DNA of 64,000 bases from Ovis canadensis (Eukaryota > Chordata > Mammalia > Artiodactyla > Bovidae), in assembly GCF_042477335.2 (NCBI RefSeq), contig NC_091260.1, positions 49,929,001 to 49,993,000 on the forward strand, read 5' to 3'. A program made the translations under genes and the position numbers. Shown here piece by piece: positions 22,334 to 34,392 of the stretch (position 1 is its first letter; each line of letters begins with the position of its first letter). Below the pieces are notes generated by a model, which saw only the letters and a list, made by a program, of their open reading frames with translations, searched no databases and had not been told where the DNA came from.

Positions 22334-23126
22334 CTAAAACAGAGTTAAAGAGGAGAGGAAAAATTTAGTCAGCAAGTGCGTATTGGACTTTGCTACTTTC
22401 ATCAAGTGGAAGCACATTTGGGGGATCAATTACATCTCAATTATTAGAGAATCATTAACCTTCTGGCAAAGAAAGGGATAATGGAAATTTAATTATGTTC
22501 AGATTCTTTTAAAGGTTTTCCTTCTGTGGCAGACTATGTATGTTGTCCTTTCCTTAAATAAAATGAAAATGTATCAAATTCAGTGGAAACTCACACATCC
22601 ATAACCACCCTCCACCTCAAACTTGGGCTAAATAACCAGGACTGTTTGGGAGGCCAAACTATAGTCACCAGGCAAGAATCTACACAGTCTTTATTTATAA
22701 CTCTGTGGGCTGTTCCTAGACTTAAGTAGCCCAAATGCACTTGATTAGAGTGCACACAAACAGCAGAATCTGAGGCAAGAGTCTTCTTATCTCATGAATT
22801 TAAAATAACAGATAACATATATGGTAACTTGGACTTGTCAGCAAAAGTAAAAAACAAATGAACATTCGTTCCACCCAACACCCAGGTCAATGCATGCGAA
22901 TATCCAGCATTGTAGGATCTACCACTGAGCATCACTGGTGTAATACTGACAAGCAGCGTATCGAGCAATCTTTGCATCAGGACCTGTTGTGCTTTGTCAA
23001 CATACCTGGTTCAACATCATTCCTTTTTACATCGTTCACACAGAAAATAACTGCAGGAAAATATCAGACGGCCATAATTTATGCCCCTCTCAGTAACGCT
23101 GGTTTCCTTTTAAAAGCAGCTCTACG
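22334..23126. other. WDR70 last intron, 3' portion
   Basis: Intronic sequence without a repeat I can name. Confidence 0.5.
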
Positions 23127-23158
23127 GCATTATGCTGCTGCTGCTAAGTCGCATTATG
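23127..23158 (-). mobile_element. Micro-insertion of a Bov-tA/BovB-type tail (16 bp)
   Basis: CTGCTGCTGCTAAGTC (23135-23150) equals the reverse complement of the terminal GACTTAGCAGCAGCAG of Bov-tA. It is bracketed by the 8-bp direct repeat GCATTATG at 23127-23134 and 23151-23158. Confidence 0.55.
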
Positions 23159-23324
23159 AGGGACCATTAAAGCATGCCATCTGCAGATGACGTACTTCAG
23201 CTTACATCTTCTTTTAGAGTTCAGTTCATAATAGGAAAGTCACTGCAGAGTGGTAAACTAATGTCAAAATCCCCTTTATCTGGCAAGTGAAACAGGGTTA
23301 AAACCTTATATTACTAACCAAGTG

Positions 23325-24345
23325 GTTGCCAGAGGGGAGGAGGTATAGAGAGCAGAGAAACAGGTGATGGAGATGAGAGGTACAAACTTACAGTTATAAA
23401 ATAAGAGTCACTGGTATGAAATGAGTGGGGAATAGGGTCAATAATTATGTAATACCTCTATAGGATGACAGATGGTAACTAGATTTATCATGATGATCAC
23501 TGTGATATGTACAGAAATATCAAATCACTGTGCAGGGTACCAGAAACCAACACAGTGTTTTAGGTCAATCATACTTCAAAACAAACAAATTCACAGAAAA
23601 AGAGATGAGATCTGTGGTTATCAGAGGTGGGGATGGAGGAGGAGAAATTGGAAGAAGGCAGTCAAAAACTTCAAGTTAAAAGTTGAAAACTTGTTAGAAT
23701 GTCATTCTCCCAAATCATCCCACCCTCTCCCTCTCCCTCTGAGTCCAAAAGTCCGTTATACACATCTGTGTCTCTTTCCCTGTCTTGCATACAGGGTCGT
23801 CATTGCCATCTGTGTATACTATCATGTGAATTGAATCGCCAGTCTATGTCTGATGCAGGATGCAGCATGCTTGGGGCTGGTGCATGGGGATGACCCAGAA
23901 AGATGTTATGGGGAGGGAGGTGGGAGGGGGGTTCATGTTTGGGAATGCATGTAAGAATTAAAGATTTTAAAATTTAAAAAATAAAAAACTAAAAATTAAA
24001 AAAAAAGAAAAAAGAAAAAAAAAGTTGAAAACTTCAAGTTAACTTCAAGTCAAATAAACTTCAAGTTAGAAGACAAATAAATACTATGGATGCAATCTAT
24101 CCCATGATAAAGAGAATTAAAACTGCCTTAGGCCATATACGAAAGCTGCTAAGAGGATAAATCCTAAGGGTTTTCATCACAAGGAAAAAAAATTTTTTTT
24201 TTCTATTTAATTGTGTGTCTGTATGAGATGATGGATGCTCATTAAACATTGTGGTAATCATTTCATCATGTATGTAAATCATATCACTATCATACTTTAA
24301 ACTTATACAGTGCTATATGTCAATTGTATCAATAAAACTGGAAGG
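23325..24345 (+). mobile_element. Old L1 3' end, interrupted
   Basis: The left part at 23325-23677 (GGTACAAACTTACAGTTATA, GATGGTAACTAGATTTATCA) and right part at 24035-24345 (AAAGCTGCTAAGAGGATAAA, 'CTATATGTCAATTGTATCAA' then TAAAACT) are L1M 3' UTR motifs. A younger L1 interrupts. Confidence 0.75.
23693..24019 (+). mobile_element. Ruminant L1 3' end with 5' inversion (twin-primed)
   Basis: 23693-23811 is the reverse complement of the L1 3' UTR (CATTCTCCCAAATCATCCCA). From about 23812 the same element continues in plus orientation (GAATCGCCAGTCTATG, GGGGAGGGAGGTGGGAGGGG) into an A-rich tail. The perfect 15-bp duplication AAAAGTTGAAAACTT flanks it at 23678-23692 and 24020-24034. Confidence 0.9.
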
Positions 24346-24829
24346 AAAAAAACAACCCTTATTATTACTGTTCGCTGCTGCTTTATTCTCCTGGGGAAGA
24401 AGCATAACCCACCCACTTTCCATGCAGACACTGTTTCGATGCAAGGCATGCACCAGAATTCTTCATGCACAAGTTAGGCAGTTCCTATCTTTCCAGTCAT
24501 CTGCCTAGAGCCCACACTGTCCCCATACACAATCCAGTTGGTTACATTTCTTGTTGTCACTTCAAGACATTGTTGTGACATCTATAAACAAGTCATAACT
24601 CTAACATTTCCAAAACCAGCTGCAGACTTTCATAGGTCATGAGTTGCTGAGTTACTAGAAAGCAGGGCCACTGACTTTCTAACATGCTACAACAAGGCAA
24701 CTGGTGCTCATGACATATTTCATCTTTCTGGCAAAGATATTGATCCTTTGGGTATAGACAAACCTGTACAGGAACAAATTTGTCTGGCTGAAAAAAATCC
24801 TCTGGAAGCCTGGAGTGGTGAGGAGCCCT
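24346..24829. other. WDR70 intron, unassigned
   Basis: No repeat recognised. Confidence 0.4.
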
Positions 24830-25000
24830 CGAGCTAAGCCTTGGGCTGGGGATTCATTCCCAGTTTGGCCCCTGACTTGCTCTGTCACCTGGAACAGGTG
24901 TTTCCCCTCTCAGGGGCTTGGTTTCCTACTCCACTAAATGTGGATATTGAACGTGATTAGTGGGTCCCAAAGGGCTAAAGGCCCAGGGTAGATGATGATG
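24830..25000 (+). repeat. MIR SINE
   Basis: GCCCCTGACTTGCTCTGTCA, TTTCCCCTCTCAGGGGCTTG and the following words fit MIR. Confidence 0.7.
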
Positions 25001-25016
25001 AAGTGTGTGTTTTTAA

Positions 25017-25293
25017 CATTAACTCAAGTATAATACAGACAGAGAAGTGCATTATTTCACACATGTACAGTTCTCTGGATTTTCACAAACTCTGTGTGCC
25101 ATGAAACCAACACCCTTAAGAAGAAACAGCATGGCTTGCTCCCAAGCCCCTCATATTCCCTTCGAGTCACTAACCCTCAACCCAGGATCACTTCATCCTG
25201 ACTCCTGGTCTCACAGAGCAGCCTCACTGTGTCCATCCTGTCTCTGTAGAATGCCTATTATTTTGTGCCTGGTTTCCTCTATTTAGCACCATC
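25017..25293 (+). mobile_element. Ancient LINE-like fragment
   Basis: TAATACAGACAGAGAAGTGC, TGGATTTTCACAAACTCTGT and GAAACCAACACCCTTAAGAA resemble an old L1-type 3' region; the family is uncertain. Confidence 0.45.
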
Positions 25294-25301
25294 CATGGTG
25301 C

Positions 25302-25685
25302 TCAGGAGCTTCCCTGGTGGTTCAGAAGGTAAAGCATCCACCTGCAAAGCAGGAGACCCGGGTTCTAGCCCTGGGTTGGGAAGATCCCCTTACTCCTGTC
25401 TGGAATATCCCATGGACAGAGAAGCCCCAGGCTATAGTCCAAGGGGTTGCAAAGAGCTGGACACGACTTCACTTTCATGGTGGTCAGACAGTAAAGAATC
25501 TGCCTGCAATGCAGGAGACCTGGGTTTGATCCCTGGGTTGGGAAGATCCCTTGGAGGAGGGATTGGCAACCCACTCCAGTATTCTGGCCTGGAGAATTTC
25601 ATGGACAGAGGAGCCTAGCAGGCTACAGTCCATGGGTTCGCAAACAGTTGGACACGGTTGAGCAACTTTCACTTTTACTTTCTTT
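25302..25685 (+). mobile_element. Two Bov-tA units, tandem, within one duplication
   Basis: The first unit is internally shortened but keeps its tail (GAGCTGGACACGACTTCACT). A second, complete unit follows (TAAAGAATCTGCCTGCAATG onward). CATGGTGC at 25294-25301 and 25686-25693 borders the pair. The junction differs from the common dimer. Confidence 0.9.
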
Positions 25686-25693
25686 CATGGTGC

Positions 25694-26179
25694 ATGTGTA
25701 CTGAGGATGTTTGCAACAATATATTCCAAAAAATGCGCGCACACACACACACTGAAGGCAATACTGTGAATTTTACCATGAGTTAAAATGTGTTTAAGTG
25801 AAATATCCTTTATGTTGAGATAATGCTCTTCTATCTACTTTGTAATAAAATGTGCTGGGAGTTTAAAAATAAATCCTTAGAACTAGCTATTTAATTTCTA
25901 CAAGACTAAACAGAACAAGGTCTTCTAAAGATAGCTAGGAATGCTTCATAGCTCATCAGAGTTAGCTGCAATGAGAAAAGTCCTTATGAAGTTGTAGTGC
26001 CGCTTTTTTGGGATATAAAAAAAGAAACTGAATGACAGGTCACAGGAAGAAAACCTAGAGCTTGAAAAGGCTATTTCATTTATGTAGTCACTTTTTTCCC
26101 CTTATAATCCACCTACTTCCAGAAGTATTTTTAGTAGGTTAGTGGCAAACACTGAAGGGCATAGAATCAATGGATCTAT
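25694..26179. other. WDR70 intron, unassigned, with a short (CA)n
   Basis: A short GCGCGCACACACACAC run near 25735-25750; otherwise nothing recognised. Confidence 0.4.
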
Positions 26180-26375
26180 TTAACAAGGGGCAGAAAAGCA
26201 GTAATGATGGCAAAGAGGCATGGGAGAACGCTTTGTGTGAATAGAGACATTGTATAATCTTGACTGAAGTGGTGATTACAGGTGTAAACGTTTGTTAAGA
26301 CTTGAAAAGGGTGCATTTTGTATTTTATTGTAAATAAACTATACCTCAATAAAACTGAATTATAAAGAAAATCCA
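26180..26375 (+). mobile_element. L1M-type 3' end
   Basis: AGGTGTAAACGTTTGTTAAG, GGGTGCATTTTGTATTTTAT and AACTATACCTCAATAAAACT. Confidence 0.75.
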
Positions 26376-26940
26376 AACAAAACAAATAAGTAGAAGGTCA
26401 AGAACAAAAACATGAAAAGATATATAACCAAGCATAAAACTTAGCACTAAATTTCCTAGAAGCCAAGACAAAAGAAAAAGAGTTTAGTTTTTCAAAGGAG
26501 ATAACTTTCCCCTTCCCTATAATTGAACTCAGCCAAATTCATTGAGTAAATTTTCATATGAGGGTCACTAAGACTGTCACTTTCAATTACCAGACCACAA
26601 CAGTTTTCTTTTTCTCTCCAGGTATTTTAACTCAAGGGATATCAACTTGTTTGGAAGGTTGGAAGGTCTTATTTGTGAAACTCCATGAATTTATTTTAAA
26701 TGCCACTTTTGAACTAATAAAAATGCTGTCAGCAAAATAGCTGTATTACGTGAACACATCAAAGCATGACACTGCGCTCTCGTGTTCCACTGAGCATTCA
26801 ATAGCCATGTTCCCCTTCCCCAAATTGCCAAAATCAAGGCATAAACCAGTGTCCAAATTTTCCCAGCAATGCTTGCTTATCACTTTTTCCTTTCATTTTG
26901 CTGCCCAGGTAGATAATAGCTGAGTATAAAACTGGGCTCT
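26376..26940. other. WDR70 intron, unassigned
   Basis: No repeat recognised. Confidence 0.4.
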
Positions 26941-26944
26941 TTTC

Positions 26945-27385
26945 AACAAAAAACATTGGGAAAACTGTATACCCATATGCAATGAAACTGGACCCTTACC
27001 TTATACCATGTACAAAAATTAACTCAGCATCAATCAAAGACCTAAACCTAAGAGCAAAAATGATAAAGCCTGAAGAAGAAAACACAGGGGAAAGTTTTAT
27101 GACATTGGATTTCGTCATGATTTTTTTTGATATGACACCAAAAACACAGGCAAGAGAAAAATAGGTAAACTGGCCTGCATCAAAATTAAAAACTGTACAT
27201 CAAAAGACAATATCAACAGACTAAAACGAAGAGTTGCTGTGTAGTGGGCATAGACCTTAGTACTGCAAGATGAAACGAGTTCTGGGGACTGGTCGCACAA
27301 CAATGTGAATGTATTTAATACCATCAAATAGTTAAGATGGCCAATTTCATGTTCTGAGTATTTTACCAAAATTAAAAAAGGAAAA
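26945..27385 (+). mobile_element. L1M ORF2 C-terminus and 3' end
   Basis: Encodes the L1 ORF2 tail (LDPYLIPCTKINSASIKDLN, LRAKMIKPEE). From 27230 comes a 3' UTR piece with ACAACAATGTGAATGTATTT. Confidence 0.8.
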
Positions 27386-27400
27386 GACTAGGCTCCTGAA

Positions 27401-27511
27401 CTTGGCAATGAGGAAGAACAAACCCCCTTCCTAGGAAAAAAGGAGGCACCTTAGGAAAAGCCTTGGCCTCCAACCCAAGGCCATGCCTGCAGCAGTGCTT
27501 CTCAAACCATC
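27401..27511 (+). repeat. Direct duplication, copy 1
   Basis: AGGAAGAACAAACCCCCTTC, AGGAGGCACCTTAGGAAAAG and AGCAGTGCTTCTCAAACCAT recur at 29620-29731 in the same order and orientation, roughly 85% identical. Not a repeat family I recognise. Confidence 0.75.
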
Positions 27512-29619
27512 TGTGGTGCGAGGCCAGACTTTGTTTTCTCGTTTCTGACTGCTTGCAGATAAATATTTCTAGAAAAAAATTAAAAGATTACCAAACACAG
27601 ATCCAAATGTTTTACTAGATTCACTAAAAATCTCCAATCGCCATAACATTTCCTAAGCTTATCTTGTCAGCACTGGCAGGCGGAGCCCCTGGGAGGAGTG
27701 TGGGCTGGCCGCTCCCTCCCTCCCTGTGCTTGGGAAAGAAAGGCTCTGAAAGCAGAGTCTGTGTTCTTAACACAGACTGCTACACGTGGCGAGTTTACTC
27801 CAACTGCACGAAAGTATTTCTCACATCTAGAGAAGCTGGGCCTGTGTGATGCTATAGAAGGCTCGGTGAAGGAAGTCTGAGCTTGCATTCTCACAGGGCC
27901 ACCCTTTAAGGAGCAGTCTCTAATTCTCAGGAGAATGGGATGGGGAGGTGAAGGGAGATATGGCCCACGGAAGGCAAGTCTCCCTCGTGCCAATTTATCC
28001 TGCCCCTGCAAAACCAACATTCTTACACACAGGTCAGCACCTTCCATAAGAACTGCATGTTGTCTGCTGAAGAAAGACCAGGTTCTTCAAAACATATTAC
28101 TAGACTTAGCGCAATGAGTGTATCTGTCCAGTCTAGGGAATGCCACTGTTTTATGGAAGCAAAATGAGAGAATTATAGCTTTAAATCTTGCAGCTATTCT
28201 TTCTTGCCAGCAATTTTTATCTTTAAATTTATTTCTAGCAGCTTTTCTTTTGAGATTTTTTGGAAATACATACAAAGGGAAGACCAAAAAATTAAAAAAA
28301 ATCAATTCAGGATAATTTAGGGCATTTAAAACAGACTTCTTTAGTCACTTTTCAAGACAATGAAGAACAGAGGTGATTAGGCAACTTCCAGCAGAGTCAG
28401 GAACATAATCAGGAGATTTCTTTCCTGGGGGTGGCCTAATTTGCCCTTGGCATAGAAAACATCTGTAAAAATAAATCAAGAGTGTCAAGCAAGAGCAAAA
28501 TGACACAAGCAAAAAGATAAAATGTTTTGAAAACACTTAAAAGCTGGTCCAGAAATTCCTACTTTTAAAACCAATAGGAAACCAACACAGAAACAACAAA
28601 AAATCCTCTAAGCCCCTTCTAACCTTGTCACCGGCCACAAAAAAATGGATTCTTTTCTGGACAGCTTGAAGAAATGGAATTCATACACTGGTCTTAACAC
28701 AGACTCTTTTGGGTGCTTCCATGAGGAAAAAGTAGAAAAACTAAACCAAAGGGGCACTGAAGACATGGCAGCAACTAGGGAAATATACATATAAGTAAAC
28801 GATGTGCAAGAAATATACCCTACTGCTTCAAGAAGGCATTTTATAACCACCCATTTCCTGTCTTCTGTTTAATCAGCTCCTCTAGAATTCTCAAGAGACA
28901 GGTCAACTCAAACTTTACAGTCTCATAGCAGATTTACCTCAGGCGCCCCAAACAAAATCCTATAAAAGGACTGATCTGAAGAAAAAGGAAGGAAGAGGAA
29001 CATTCCATTAAGCCCAAGCATCACACAAACGCAATAGGTGAGGGGGGATGAGCTAATAAGCCTCCCTAGGAAGTAGTGAAGTGTCCAACTTCATCCAGAC
29101 TCTGTTTCACTGGTTTTCTGCCCACACTTACCCATTTTTCTAAGTGTTAACTGAAAATAAACTTACAGAAGGCTGATGTGAAATTTTTATTTTCCAGTGT
29201 GATTAACTCATTTGGCAAATAGTAAACATTTTTCACTTGACTATATGTGTCATCTTGTTTATTAGAGTTGCCAAGAAAAGGAGAGCAGATTAGACAGCAA
29301 TATAGTTATCACCGCTAACAGTTAAATAAACTAATCAGAGGAGGGGTGATGGTTTTTTTGCTGTTTTAGCTTCAGTAACATTCTGCACTTGCTAATAGTT
29401 AATATTTCATGAAGTAAATATAAAAGCTTAAGCAAATGACTTTCTCAAATCTATAAATTCTGAATAGCTGAAACTTCTTGCTGATGAATGTTCCTCTTGG
29501 AATGTTTTTTAAACTGAATTCTCAAAGTTATTAGTACAAAGTGAGTCTTCTTCCAGCAATAGCGTGCACAGAACAATGACAGAAGCCTAACAGAAGCTGA
29601 GTCCCACCTCATTTCCACT
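27512..29619. other. WDR70 intron, unassigned
   Basis: No gene or repeat family recognised; the 27660-27800 part is comparatively GC-rich. Confidence 0.4.
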
Positions 29620-29731
29620 TTGGGAACGAGGAAGAACAAACCCCCTTCCTGGGATAAAAAGGAGGCACCTTAGAAAAACCTTAGCCTCCAACTTCGGGCC
29701 ACACTTGAAGCAGTGCTTCTCAAAGCATCTT
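29620..29731 (+). repeat. Direct duplication, copy 2
   Basis: GAGGAAGAACAAACCCCCTT, AGGAGGCACCTTAGAAAAAC and AGCAGTGCTTCTCAAAGCAT, partner of 27401-27511. Confidence 0.75.
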
Positions 29732-30361
29732 CAGTTTTTCCATCCAGAGGAATTTTGCGTAGAACAGTCAGTAATGAATAAAAATTCTCCCTGTAATCTT
29801 CCAAAAGGGCATTTTTTTTGGATATAGTGTTTATGTAAGACATTCAAAGTGCCCTTTCAAAGATTCAAAGGCTGTCTCTTCTGACTAAGCTCTAACCTAG
29901 GCTTTCTACACTCCTCCTCAAGCGCTCAGGCCAGAGAGAAGTCTCAAAGTGTCTGTGGGTGCAATGGGAAGTTGACAGGTCAAATTCTTTTTAGTTATGG
30001 ATATTCTCCTGATATGATTCATTCAAAAAGCATAAAGCGAGCTCCAGGGTAGCAGAATGAGTATGAGGGGAAATCATTTATAATATTTAGTCATCAGTAT
30101 GTGACTGTAAACCACAAGCTTTTTTGGCTCAGGGCCCATTGTTTATTATGAAGCAAAAACCTCAAAGCCAAAGTCAATTATAGCCATGACTTGACAATCT
30201 GACACACTTGTTAACCCTGTTAGAATGAATACGGTACAGATGAACTCTGACCCAGTCATCACAATTGCAGAATTATGAAGATTAAATAAAGGCCTGACCA
30301 AAAGATTCCACTTGAAATGGTCCCTTCTTTTTGGTGAAGAGCTAAGCAAAGATAATTTTTA
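29732..30361. other. WDR70 intron, unassigned
   Basis: Nothing recognised. Confidence 0.4.
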
Positions 30362-30470
30362 TTATTAATTTATTAAAAATATTTATTTTATATTGGAGCA
30401 TAGTTGATTAACAATGTTTCAGGTATTCAGTGAGGTAATTCAGTTACACATAAAAAACATTAGGGATGCA
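30362..30470 (-). mobile_element. L1 3' end fragment
   Basis: ATTGGAGCATAGTTGATTAA and AGGTAATTCAGTTACACATA are the reverse complement of an L1 terminus. Confidence 0.7.
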
Positions 30471-30819
30471 TAAGATGAGAGGAAACAAGAAAAAGAATGT
30501 TCTATCTTTTTCAGAAAATGAAGATAGAATATTTTGGAAAATACCTAAACATATCTCAGACTCATTAAACAGGATATGCTAACTCATAATGCTTGTGTGA
30601 GAGTTCCAAGGCTGGGTGAGTGGGAAAAGGGACATACATGAAACCTGTGGAAACTGGGGGAAAAAATAGAGGACAAAACAAAAAGAATCTTCTAAAACCA
30701 CTATCAATAAGTGGGCAAACAAGTTAGAATGATTAAATCTTTGAAAAGGCCTGAGGCAGCCCAGGTAACATCAATGCCCTCCCTAAGCTCACTTTTACAA
30801 AACGTATGTAACGGTGTGC

Positions 30820-30985
30820 CACAATTTCTATTTGAAAACATGCACAAAAGCTGGGCATTAGTGTAACCTAATCTCTTACTTCATACATGGGGAAAGAGTC
30901 TCATGAAGGTTAAGTGAGCCCTGGAGCGGGAACTAAACCCCAGGACTTCTGATTCCTAGTCTAGCATTCTTCCACTACGCCATGC
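30820..30985 (+). repeat. MIR SINE
   Basis: GGGAAAGAGTCTCATGAAGG, GTTAAGTGAGCC and GCATTCTTCCACTACGCCAT. Confidence 0.7.
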
Positions 30986-31084
30986 TGGCACACGCGGTAA
31001 TCTTTTTGGCTTCACTATTATTCAACTTTTCCAATAACTACTATCAGTTGCTTTGTGATGACAAGCAATATGCTGTAGTACTCA

Positions 31085-31245
31085 AAAGCAGAAGCTTGGC
31101 TTTGGAGACAGACCACCTGTGTTCAAATCCCAATTCGGCCTCTTGCTACCTGTATGGCTTTGGTTAAGTTATATATTTCCTCATATGCCAAATTGGAAAA
31201 ATAATATCCCTTTCTCATAGGATTGTTGTGAGGATTAAAAGAATA
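31085..31245 (+). repeat. MIR SINE
   Basis: ACCTGTGTTCAAATCCCAAT, TCATAGGATTGTTGTGAGGA and TTAAAAG, in order. A short (AT)n follows. Confidence 0.85.
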
Positions 31246-31549
31246 TATATATATATGAATTTTAAACATGACAGGCATGGTATAACAGCAGTGTCATTAT
31301 TACCATATCCTTTATTCCCCAATTTATATTTTCAAAAGTTGTATATAGAATGTATCTGATAAAATAATTTACATATTAAATACAACACAGCAGCTTACTA
31401 TTAAAAAAAAAACCCTGGGGGAAATGTTCTTCTATGGAAATAACTTGTCTTCAGTATGAATTTCTATAATCAAAATAATCTATTTCATACATTTGAAGTT
31501 TTAGAAGGTGAATAACTTGTGGTTTATTTTACATAATTACTTTTAAAAA

Positions 31550-31885
31550 TTATTACCAGACTTTGGTGGGCAAAATAATCACCTGGAGAACTTAAGATGC
31601 AGATTCCCAGCTCCAATCTCTCAGTCTAACTGAGTTGGGGTGAAGTCTGCTGCTGCTGCTGTTGCTAAGTCGCTTCAGTCGTGTCCGACTCTGTGCGACC
31701 CCATAAACGGCGGCCCACCAGGCTCCCCCGTCCCTGGGATTCTCCAGGCAAGAACACTGGAGTGGGTTGCCATTTCCTTCTCCAGGGGTGAAGTCTAGAA
31801 ATATGCATTATTAACCTTCCCACTCCCATCCTTGACTCTGACACAGACAGTCCACAAAATCACTTTGAGAAACATTGGCCTTTAC
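31550..31885 (+). mobile_element. MER5A-like hAT remnant split by a SINE
   Basis: AATAATCACCTGGAGAACTT, AAGATGCAGATTCCCAGCTC on the left and CACAAAATCACTTTGAGAAA on the right fit MER5A. Confidence 0.8.
31649..31784 (-). mobile_element. Bov-tA (truncated) with perfect 12-bp duplication
   Basis: Tail (GCTGCTGCTG), then GTCGCTTCAGTCGTGTCCGA to GCCATTTCCTTCTCCA. GGGGTGAAGTCT flanks at 31637-31648 and 31785-31796. Confidence 0.95.
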
Positions 31886-31889
31886 ATAG

Positions 31890-33003
31890 GAATACAGTGG
31901 TCAGTGATAACAGTCAGGCAACCACAACTCAGGGGGAAAAAAGTTATGCTTCTCTCTATGGGTTTATGTCTCTTCCTGATACAAATCTTTACTCACTCAA
32001 TGACTGACCTCTTGAAATATTGCCTAGTAACTCAACATGACTTCAGTGGATCCTTTATAGATGGCAATGATATATTAATTAATTGATATAAAATTATATT
32101 AATATGAAATTAATGTTATTAATATAAAATTAATGCTCACACACATGTCCATGTATCCTGTATCACATGAGACATGTGCACTGAAAATTTAATTGACTGA
32201 ACCAGCACTAATGGTAACTGAACTGGCAAGAAAAGTGACCACGGCTGTCAGGCTGTCAGGCTACTGGCCAGGGTTCAGGTTCCCACACACAACTACCCGC
32301 GGGGATGTGTAAGCTAATAGCATTCTGGATCTTTATCCTGCCCCCTCCCCAGCCAGCTCCCTTCCCCTCCCTACAGCAACATCTTTTGACAAGAAACTGT
32401 AATTGAATCTGCCCATGTGTAGCTAAACCAGAGTCCTCTGTGATCCTGCTGTGTTTTAAAATTTTCAGGGCTATTAGATTGCGAGTGCCAGGAATGAAAC
32501 TTCAGTACTCAAAAATAAAGGTAAAGGGTTCTAAGGCTCTTTGTTCTTATCACTGGGGAGAAAAGGGGAGTATGTGTCATCGGCAAGCAGGCAGATTTGT
32601 GTAATATCTGTCAATAATTGTGTTTTTCTGGGATAATGCAAGACACAGTAAATTTTCACTTCATCACTCCATCACTGACACGGATCAACTGCAGTGAAGA
32701 AGAACAATCAGACACACGTTCTCAATTACGGTGACCTTTACGAAAAGACCCTTTAAATATTAGCTTCCCTTCAAACACTCTACTCTTTGGCAGTAAAATA
32801 GTATACTCTAGCAGGTGACCACAGGAGAAATTGCACTGCAATTCAGGCTAACAAATCAGACGCCACAGACAGCGCCATGAGCTCAGGATGCAATCAACGT
32901 GAAGTGACAAAGCTGAATGGAAGGAAAGAGATGGGAGCAAAACGTAGCATCAGGAAGGTGTATATTGAGAGAGACCACAGACCTCTGAAGAGCTCATTAA
33001 ATT
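31890..33003. other. WDR70 intron, unassigned
   Basis: Nothing recognised apart from AT-rich low complexity near 32065-32130. Confidence 0.4.
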
Positions 33004-33018
33004 AGGGATCGAGAGAAA

Positions 33019-33219
33019 GGGAAAGTGAAAGTCACTCAGTTGTGTCCGACTCTTTGTGATCCTGTGGACTACACATGTCCATGGAATTCTTCAGGCCAGA
33101 ATACTGGAGTGGGAAGCCTTTCCCTTCTCCAGAGGATCATCCCAACCCAGGGATCAAACCCAGGTCTCCCGCATTGCAGGCAGATTCTCTATCAACTGAG
33201 CTACAAAGGAAGCCCTACA
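33019..33219 (-). mobile_element. Bov-tA SINE
   Basis: GTCACTCAGTTGTGTCCGAC to GCTACAAAGGAAGCCC. Flanks AGGGATCGAGAGAAA (33004-33018) / AGGGATTAAGAGAAA (33220-33234) match at 13 of 15. Confidence 0.93.
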
Positions 33220-33847
33220 AGGGATTAAGAGAAATGAAGTATAATTCTAGTTTCAATTGTAAATTGTTAGTTTCCTCACATGTAAGGTAAGGATATGACA
33301 GTATCTATTCAACCCATTTTGCAGAACTGCTATGAGGCTAACATTATTATTCAATTGTAAATAATACTAAACCACCCTATGATGCAGGAAAATGCCATTG
33401 GGTAAGAGTAACCAATGAACAAAATCAATTTCTGCTTCAATTAACTCTATTTAAAGAAAGCTGAAAATGTGGACGAATTTTTTTCCAAGAAAATATTAAT
33501 TACCAAGCAGAGTCAGAAAAGTCAGAAAATCCAAAGAGTCTACTTCCCATGAGGGGATAGACAAGCATGAGAAAGATTAAGGAATTACTACTCACTCACT
33601 CCTCCACAAAAGCACCCGACTTGAACAGTTTCACCATCTCTCCGATTTTTACAAATAGATTTAATGGTACACAAGGCAGTTCAAGAGTATATCCAGAAAA
33701 GGAAAGCACATGAAGTTTTTATGAAGGCAGCCTAACACCTGACAAAGAGCAAACCACAAGCATGTGAGGGTCGTATCAGAGATGCTAGGATGATTCACTA
33801 TTAGGAGTTTTGGAATATGATTAATCATATTCATTGATCAAAGTAGA

Positions 33848-33990
33848 AGTACACAGGGAACCCCCTGGTAGTCCTGTGGTTAGGACTCTGAGCTTCCACT
33901 GCAGAGGTCAAGGGTTCCATCTCTGGTCTTCTGGTTGGGGAACTAAGATCCCATAAACCACACAGTGTGGCCAGAAAAACCTCCCACCCA
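33848..33990 (+). mobile_element. CHR-type SINE
   Basis: CCCCCTGGTAGTCCTGTGGT, TAGGACTCTGAGCTTCCACT and GTTGGGGAACTAAGATCCCA. Confidence 0.85.
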
Positions 33991-34079
33991 AACAAAAACA
34001 CAACAAGCAGAAATTCATAGAGACATGACAAAGGAATTCAATAAAACTCAGCATCTATTTCAGAGCAACATGCCTCTCG

Positions 34080-34392
34080 TCTCCACACAGTGTTTTCTTC
34101 ACCTAGGATACCTGCAGGGCTCATTCCCTCATTCCACTCAAGTCCAAGACCACTTTAGCAGAGGTTCTATCTTGATTGTTGTATCTGAAAATAGTGCCCC
34201 TCTCTCTCCCCGATTACTCTATGCCCCTTTATCCCTATTTCATCTTTCTTCATTGCACTTCCTACCATCTAACATTTATGGATTTATTTATTGTCTGTCT
34301 CTGTCTACCAGAATATAAGCTCCATAAACCACAACTTAGAACAATATCTGACACATTGTAGGTGTTCCATAAATCTTTGTTGAATCTTCTCT
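34080..34392 (+). repeat. L2 LINE 3' end
   Basis: TATTGTCTGTCTCTGTCTAC, AGAATATAAGCTCCATAAAC and GTAGGTGTTCCATAAATCTT then TGTTGAAT are the L2 terminus. Confidence 0.85.
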
